A DNA stretch of 64,000 bases from JAJUJL01 sp041736465 (GTDB lineage Bacteria > Chloroflexota > Anaerolineae > Anaerolineales > UBA4823). The notes beneath the pieces are model-generated. The model was not told where the DNA came from, did not search any database, and worked only from the letters and a program-made list of their open reading frames with translations. Made by a program: the position numbers and the translations under genes. The stretch spans positions 62,001 to 126,000 of the forward strand of contig JBGSTO010000462.1 in the NCBI GenBank assembly GCA_041736465.1. The letters are read 5' to 3'. Below are positions 59,761 to 64,000 of this stretch, piece by piece. Each line of letters begins with the position of its first letter. Position 1 is the stretch's first letter.

Positions 59761-60288
59761 ATGGAAAGGTATAATCTGCTGGCCCAGGAAATGGGCCAGG
59801 CTTATCTGTCAAACGGTGGATCGCTCTGCCTGCGTGTGAATGGCGACAGCATGACGCCGACACTGTGTTTGGGCGACGTTGTTTGGGTAGAGCCTGTTTC
59901 TGCCGCCGATTTGCAGCCCGGTGATCTGGTAGTAGCCCGGCGCGCAGGGGATTTGGTTGCGCATCGTTTTTTATTTGCCGACCAGACAGGCTGGTACCTG
60001 AAAGGGGATGCCTGCCCATACCCGGATGACCCGCTGCCTGCCGAGGCGCTGGTTGGGCGCGCGGTATCGGTGGAGCGGGATGGGCGGCAGATCAGGCTGG
60101 ATACATCTGAGATGAAAGCCGCCAGCCGCAAACTGCTGCGGCTTGGCAGGCTGGAGGCGAGCATATTTCTGTTCTTCAAGTCCGTTGACAGACGGATGTT
60201 TGCATCGAAGACCCCGGCCTGGATGCGGCCGATCGAACGCCTGGCGGGCATGCCATTCAGGTGGATCACGCGTCTGCTGTCATCATAA
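59761..60288 (+). CDS. S26-family signal-peptidase-like protein, Ser-His type
   Basis: 175 residues. The peptidase fold starts with GDSMTPTL (Ser30 as nucleophile), then LQPGDLVVARRAGDLVAHRF, where His68 takes the place of the general-base Lys. This is the arrangement of SipW/ER-type S26B signal peptidases. A hydrophobic segment at 133-142 and a basic tail are weak, so it may be membrane-associated and not anchored. It starts 3 bases after the C25 gene stop. Its substrate may be the peptide or the large secreted proteins. Confidence 0.82.
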   Translation: MERYNLLAQEMGQAYLSNGGSLCLRVNGDSMTPTLCLGDVVWVEPVSAADLQPGDLVVARRAGDLVAHRFLFADQTGWYLKGDACPYPDDPLPAEALVGRAVSVERDGRQIRLDTSEMKAASRKLLRLGRLEASIFLFFKSVDRRMFASKTPAWMRPIERLAGMPFRWITRLLSS

Positions 60289-60314
60289 AAGCTGCTCAAG
60301 GAGCAAATCGACCG

Positions 60315-60602
60315 ATGAGATTAACCATGGAACAGTACCCGCGGCCCTCCCCCGGAATTGTGGGACAGCTGCTGAACGATGAAGCGGTCCTGCTGCGACC
60401 CGAAGCCGGCAAAGTGAGTGTATTGAATGAAGTTGCCGCACGAATCTGGCAGCTTGCGGATGGCACTCGTTCTATCCAGCAGATTGCGGAGCTGGTCGCC
60501 TCGGAATACCAGGTCGATCTACCCCAGGCCGAAGCGGACACGCTGGAATTTGTCGAGATGCTGATCCAAAAAGGCATGCTTGTTGCTGGAGATCACAGCT
60601 AG
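60315..60602 (+). CDS. PqqD-family peptide chaperone (RRE domain)
   Basis: 95 residues. The PqqD/RRE winged-helix is clear: AVLLRPEAGKVSVLNEVAAR and IWQLADGTRSIQQIAELVA. PqqD-type domains bind the leader of a RiPP precursor and hand it to a modifying enzyme. ATG at 60315 has AAGGAG 11 bases upstream; MEQYPRPS at 60327 is an alternative start. The candidate precursor is the 47-residue peptide gene at 55668. Confidence 0.88.
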   Translation: MRLTMEQYPRPSPGIVGQLLNDEAVLLRPEAGKVSVLNEVAARIWQLADGTRSIQQIAELVASEYQVDLPQAEADTLEFVEMLIQKGMLVAGDHS

Positions 60603-60624
60603 GCATGAGCCGGCTGGAGTGTTG

Positions 60625-61554
60625 ATGGTGAGATCAGTGAATAACCGGCTCTCGAAAGCCGCTGCCGTGGTGCTGCTGCTTGTGGCAGCATCCAGCGCAG
60701 TGGTAGTTCTCGCGGCAGTCACACTGACCTATTTCATCGCGGATGGGCTGGAAACATCGGTGCGGCTGCGTTGGGAGACAGCCTCTGAGCTGGACAATGC
60801 TGGGTTTTATGTGCGCCGCAGCCTGAGCCAATCTGGTTCATTTGATCGCATCAGTGCATTCATCCCCAGCCGAGGTGACAGCCTGATCGGAGCCACGTAC
60901 GCGTACACGGACACGAATGTTATCATTGGCACCGTTTATTGGTACCAGTTAGAGACGGTGGATTTCTCTCAAAACTCGCAGTTTTACGACCCGGTATCCG
61001 CCGTCCCCGGCTCTGCCTCTGCCACGCAAACCGCGATTGCCGCAGCTCCCGCCACGGTTACTCCCACAGCCACAAGAACCGCCACCTCCGCCAATTCGGC
61101 GACCCCCACACTAACCCGCACGCCCACAACTACTTTCGCACCGAGCTCTACCAGTGCATATCCAGGCCCGGCGACCGCCACACAGGCAGCCATCCAGGCA
61201 TCGCCGACTTCAGGCAGCGCCCCTGGGAATACGCCTGCGAGCACAGCAGGCCTGACGCCGGATGCAGCCGCCAGTCAAACCGGGCAGGTGGGCGGAGGTC
61301 AGGCCTTGAGCACGGCAACGTTAATTCCTTTGCCGCAGTTCACGCTTGAATTCTCGACGCCTACTCCAGCCGAGGCCAGCCCGGCAGCGCTCGCTATGGC
61401 TCCCGAGGAGGATGCGGAGAACGGGGCTTCACAACCTGCATCTTCACCCGCTGGATGGTTAACACCGGGCCGTTTGCTGTTCCTGGGATTTATCCTGCTG
61501 GTGTGGGTGATTTTGGGCGTGTGGTTCTTCTTCTCGATGAAGCGCATGCAGTAA
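60625..61554 (+). CDS. Single-span protein with fibronectin-like domain and Thr/Pro linker
   Basis: 309 residues. An N-terminal helix (about 9-33), a beta domain (about 40-125: RLRWETASELDNAGFYVRRS, then YWYQLETVD) shared with the protein at 54080, a long Ala/Thr/Pro/Ser linker (about 135-255) and a C-terminal helix (about 276-300: RLLFLGFILLVWVILGVWF) before a short basic end. The layout suggests a stalk exposed outside. ATG at 60625 has GGAG 7 bases upstream. It probably presents or anchors a partner of the two C25 enzymes. Confidence 0.75.
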   Translation: MVRSVNNRLSKAAAVVLLLVAASSAVVVLAAVTLTYFIADGLETSVRLRWETASELDNAGFYVRRSLSQSGSFDRISAFIPSRGDSLIGATYAYTDTNVIIGTVYWYQLETVDFSQNSQFYDPVSAVPGSASATQTAIAAAPATVTPTATRTATSANSATPTLTRTPTTTFAPSSTSAYPGPATATQAAIQASPTSGSAPGNTPASTAGLTPDAAASQTGQVGGGQALSTATLIPLPQFTLEFSTPTPAEASPAALAMAPEEDAENGASQPASSPAGWLTPGRLLFLGFILLVWVILGVWFFFSMKRMQ

Positions 61555-61561
61555 CCGCATC

Positions 61562-63808
61562 ATGCCAGCCACGCCGATGGGCTCAAGCCAAAAAACACTG
61601 CTTCGCCTGGCAGCCATTCTGATGGTGCTGCTGGCAGCATTAGCGCTTTGGCTGGCGGCAAATAAGGCTGCCCCGAATCAGGCAGGTAGCACCCTTCCAC
61701 CGCCGGTGAGTTTGGCTGCATCTGGTGCGGTCAAAATCCGGGTAGAGCGTGAAGGTGTGTATGCGATTGCAGAAGCCGATTTCCGCCGTTTGGGGCTGGA
61801 CCCTGAACGGCTGGAGAGCAGCAATTTGCGCTTGAGCTGGCGAGGGCGCAATCTGCCAACCTGGACCGAGAAAAGCGCCGCGGGTATCGAGTACTTGTTC
61901 TATGCAGCGACGCCCTCCAGCCCTTACAGCCGGGAGGATATCTACTGGCTCACCTGGGGCGGGGAGACACCAGCCTGGTTAGTAGATGAGAACTCAACTG
62001 CCCCCGAAGAATCCTTAGAAATCCTGCAAGCGACTCACCTCATCCCTTCTGTTAATACCGGCGAAGACAACGTCGTTTTCTATGAGATCGTTATAGAAGA
62101 ACAAACCAATTATTTCCCGCAGGTGGAGTCAGGCGACCGGTTTATGTGGAAGAGCATGGCAGCTCCGGCGGCAGAGGAATTCACACTGGTGCTCGAGCAT
62201 CTGAACACTGCCGGCTCGCTGGAAGCAGAGCTGCATGTCGAGCTGTGGGCGAGCACTGAGGCGCGTATCGAGCCGGATCATGCCATGAATGTGCTGGTCA
62301 ACGGCAACGTGGCTGCCAACCAGACATGGGACGGGCGCGGCAGGCAAAGATTCTCCATCAAATTCCCTGCGAGCTACCTGAAGGAGGGTGAGAATACGAT
62401 CCGCATCGAGCTGCCTGGCGTTCCGGATGTGGCTGCCGATCTGGTGCACCTGGATCGAATTGTCGTGTATTACCCTGGTATGTTGGCTAAAGAACTGGAG
62501 CAGGTCGTCTTTTGGGGAAGCGGCGCGGTGCTCACGCTGGATGAGTCAGACGGCGATGTCTTGCTACTCGACATCACCGAGCCGCTCAGCGCTATAGCTT
62601 TAGAATCCCAGCCTGCCGAGTCTGGCGGGCAGCAGAAAGTAGAAACGCAAGCAGGCAGGCGTTATCTGGCGCTGCGAAAGGGTGAGGCATACGCAGCGCC
62701 TCAGGCTGAACTCCCACAATGGACGCCTGACTTGCGCGACCCAGCATTGGCTGTTGACTACATCGTCGTCGGCCCGGCTGACTTGCTGGATCCGCTCAAA
62801 GCACTGATGGAGCTGCGCCAGCAGCAAGGTTTGACCACCCTGATGGTCGAAGACCGGCAGGTCTATGATCAATTTGGATACGGCTATCCAGAGCCGGACG
62901 CCATCCAGGCTTTTCTGAGCTATGCCTACCGGGAATGGCCGCGAGCAGGCTCAGATGCCGGGCTGCGTTTTGTGCTTCTGGTGGGCGATGCCACCTACGA
63001 CCCGCGCCGCTACCTGTCTTCAGAGCAGGCCAACCGCCTGCCGACCTATCTCGTGGACACGGTATTTGGCGGGCAGACCGCCACGGACGTGGGTTTCGTG
63101 CAGTTCAATGACGATCCCTGGCCCGATGTGGCAGTGGGCCGCCTGCCGGCGCAGACCGCGCAGCAGATCACAGATTATGTGGATAAAGTCTTGCGCTACG
63201 AGCAGGACCTGGCTCAAAACGCGGGCAGCTTCTCGGTGCGAGCAGTCGCAGATGGGCAGGAGGCCAGCTTCGCCCTGGATGCCGGGGAATTTTTGAAGCT
63301 GTTCCCGGAGAGCGCTTCCACCGATCTATATTCTCCAGCGGCGGGCGCAGAGGGAGCAAACCAAAAGGTTCGGGATATCTTTCGAGACGGCGGCACCATC
63401 GTGGCGTATTTTGGGCACGGCAGCGTCAATATGTGGGGTAAAGACCGGCTGTTTACTGTCGAGGATGTCGCCGCCCTGGAAGCGCAGTCCCAATACCCGA
63501 TTGTGCTCAACCTGACCTGCCTGACAGGCTTATTCACCCATCCCAAGGCGGAGTCGCTGGCGGAGGCACTGCTGTGGAAAGCCAATGCCGGCGCAGTTGC
63601 CGTACTTGCCCCTTCCAGCCTGACTCTGCCGTTGGACCAGACCTTCCTGAGCCATCCTTTGGCACGGGCATTCAGCGCCGAGCAAAGCAGCACACTCGGG
63701 GAGATGCACCTTTCGGCGCGGCGCCAGATACCGGTTGGTACCCAGGGGTCGATGGATGTGATGCTGACGTTTATGCTGTTTGGCGACCCGGCAATCGTGA
63801 TAAAATAA
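61562..63808 (+). CDS. C25 (gingipain/PorU-like) cysteine peptidase, second copy
   Basis: 748 residues. An N-terminal helix (about 12-35) serves as signal or anchor. The beta prodomain has VKIRVEREGVYAIAEADFRR, the same start as in the 56029 paralog. The catalytic domain (about 395-745) has FGHGSVNMW with His619 and NLTCLTG with Cys653, the C25 dyad. It lacks the C-terminal Ig-like domains and the V-F-L-P tail of its paralog, so one copy may be anchored and the other exported. It starts 7 bases after the preceding gene. Confidence 0.86.
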   Translation: MPATPMGSSQKTLLRLAAILMVLLAALALWLAANKAAPNQAGSTLPPPVSLAASGAVKIRVEREGVYAIAEADFRRLGLDPERLESSNLRLSWRGRNLPTWTEKSAAGIEYLFYAATPSSPYSREDIYWLTWGGETPAWLVDENSTAPEESLEILQATHLIPSVNTGEDNVVFYEIVIEEQTNYFPQVESGDRFMWKSMAAPAAEEFTLVLEHLNTAGSLEAELHVELWASTEARIEPDHAMNVLVNGNVAANQTWDGRGRQRFSIKFPASYLKEGENTIRIELPGVPDVAADLVHLDRIVVYYPGMLAKELEQVVFWGSGAVLTLDESDGDVLLLDITEPLSAIALESQPAESGGQQKVETQAGRRYLALRKGEAYAAPQAELPQWTPDLRDPALAVDYIVVGPADLLDPLKALMELRQQQGLTTLMVEDRQVYDQFGYGYPEPDAIQAFLSYAYREWPRAGSDAGLRFVLLVGDATYDPRRYLSSEQANRLPTYLVDTVFGGQTATDVGFVQFNDDPWPDVAVGRLPAQTAQQITDYVDKVLRYEQDLAQNAGSFSVRAVADGQEASFALDAGEFLKLFPESASTDLYSPAAGAEGANQKVRDIFRDGGTIVAYFGHGSVNMWGKDRLFTVEDVAALEAQSQYPIVLNLTCLTGLFTHPKAESLAEALLWKANAGAVAVLAPSSLTLPLDQTFLSHPLARAFSAEQSSTLGEMHLSARRQIPVGTQGSMDVMLTFMLFGDPAIVIK

Positions 63809-64000
63809 TTGCCTGGCCTGTCGGTTTTGGGGCAGCTGGATGGCAAAGATTACCAGCCAGGATAATATTCTGCCGTGAATATTGTGAATCTTAGAAAATA
63901 ATATTATCGAATCTATGAAAGTGTGATAATATTGATATGAAAATAGTGATCTATTAAGATCATTTAAGTCCTATTCATCCCCTGGAACTCGGCGGAGGTA
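63809..64000. other. AT-rich end of the window, no gene seen
   Basis: 192 bases with several AATATT copies (TAATATTCTG, GAATATTGTG, TAATATTATC, TAATATTGAT). The base composition is much more AT-rich than in the rest of the window. It may hold a promoter or regulator sites for a gene beyond the edge. Confidence 0.4.

Noticed and set aside
55668..63808. Calling the region a standard lasso-peptide cluster
   Set aside because: No asparagine-synthetase-like cyclase and no transglutaminase-like leader peptidase are present, and the -2 residue is Arg. Only the leader, PqqD and HprK-like parts fit.
1..64000. tRNA, rRNA, insertion sequence or integrase genes
   Set aside because: All gaps are below about 270 bases. 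No cloverleaf, rRNA segment, transposase motif or terminal inverted repeat was recognised by eye; a covariance-model scan would be needed to exclude small RNAs.

Overview
The window looks like a chromosomal segment of an uncultured member of the Chloroflexota, most likely class Anaerolineae. This is an inference from gene content: a sodium-pumping acyl-CoA decarboxylase operon, the MoxR/DUF58/DUF4129 trio, a COG4586-type ABC exporter, and several very large secreted proteins ending in a short V-[YFH]-[LM]-P-x3-[RK] tail. GC is moderately high, TTG/GTG starts are common, and 4-base ATGA overlaps between genes are frequent. No rRNA, tRNA, CRISPR array, insertion sequence or phage gene was seen, so this reads as core plus accessory chromosome.

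Layout. 0-3 kb: the end of an ankyrin-repeat gene and a three-gene ABC-2 exporter operon (minus strand). 3.1-7.2 kb: a small membrane-anchored protein, then the mmdA-D-C-B operon (minus strand) for decarboxylation-driven Na+ export. 7.4-9.7 kb: a GNAT acetyltransferase and an AbrB-fused radical SAM/SPASM protein that resembles tungsten-oxidoreductase maturases. 10-13.4 kb: a large secreted beta-propeller protein. 13.4-15.3 kb: a GntR regulator with a near-consensus promoter and operator, and a TalC-like transaldolase. 15.4-18 kb: a DAO-family oxidoreductase, an AlaX editing protein and a membrane protein. 18.3-29.6 kb (plus strand): MoxR, DUF58, DUF4129, a histone-deacetylase-like hydrolase, an NYN-LOTUS protein, OsmC, an M24 protein lacking part of its metal site, an HD hydrolase, a lipoprotein and a nucleosidase. 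29.7-37.5 kb: surface proteins, including a formylglycine-enzyme-like protein, an HTH-TM-kelch protein and a probable abundant repeat protein. 37.6-49.2 kb: an envelope glycan cluster (LPG-synthase-like protein, methyltransferase, oxidoreductase-GT2 fusion, two GT4, a GT-C-like membrane protein, a GT2). 49.3-53.8 kb: a CDGSH protein and a giant M23 peptidase.

The most unusual region is 54.0-63.8 kb. It holds an HPr-kinase-like protein, a 47-residue peptide gene with its own promoter and terminator, two gingipain-like (C25) cysteine peptidases, an S26 peptidase of Ser-His type, a PqqD chaperone, and two related single-pass proteins sharing a fibronectin-like domain. The peptide has a YxxP leader motif and a Gly/Asp8 arrangement like a lasso precursor, but no lasso cyclase or leader protease is visible. 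I interpret the region as a peptide-modification and surface-processing system of unknown product. The C25 peptidases may also act on the C-terminal tails shared by the large secreted proteins; that link is a hypothesis.
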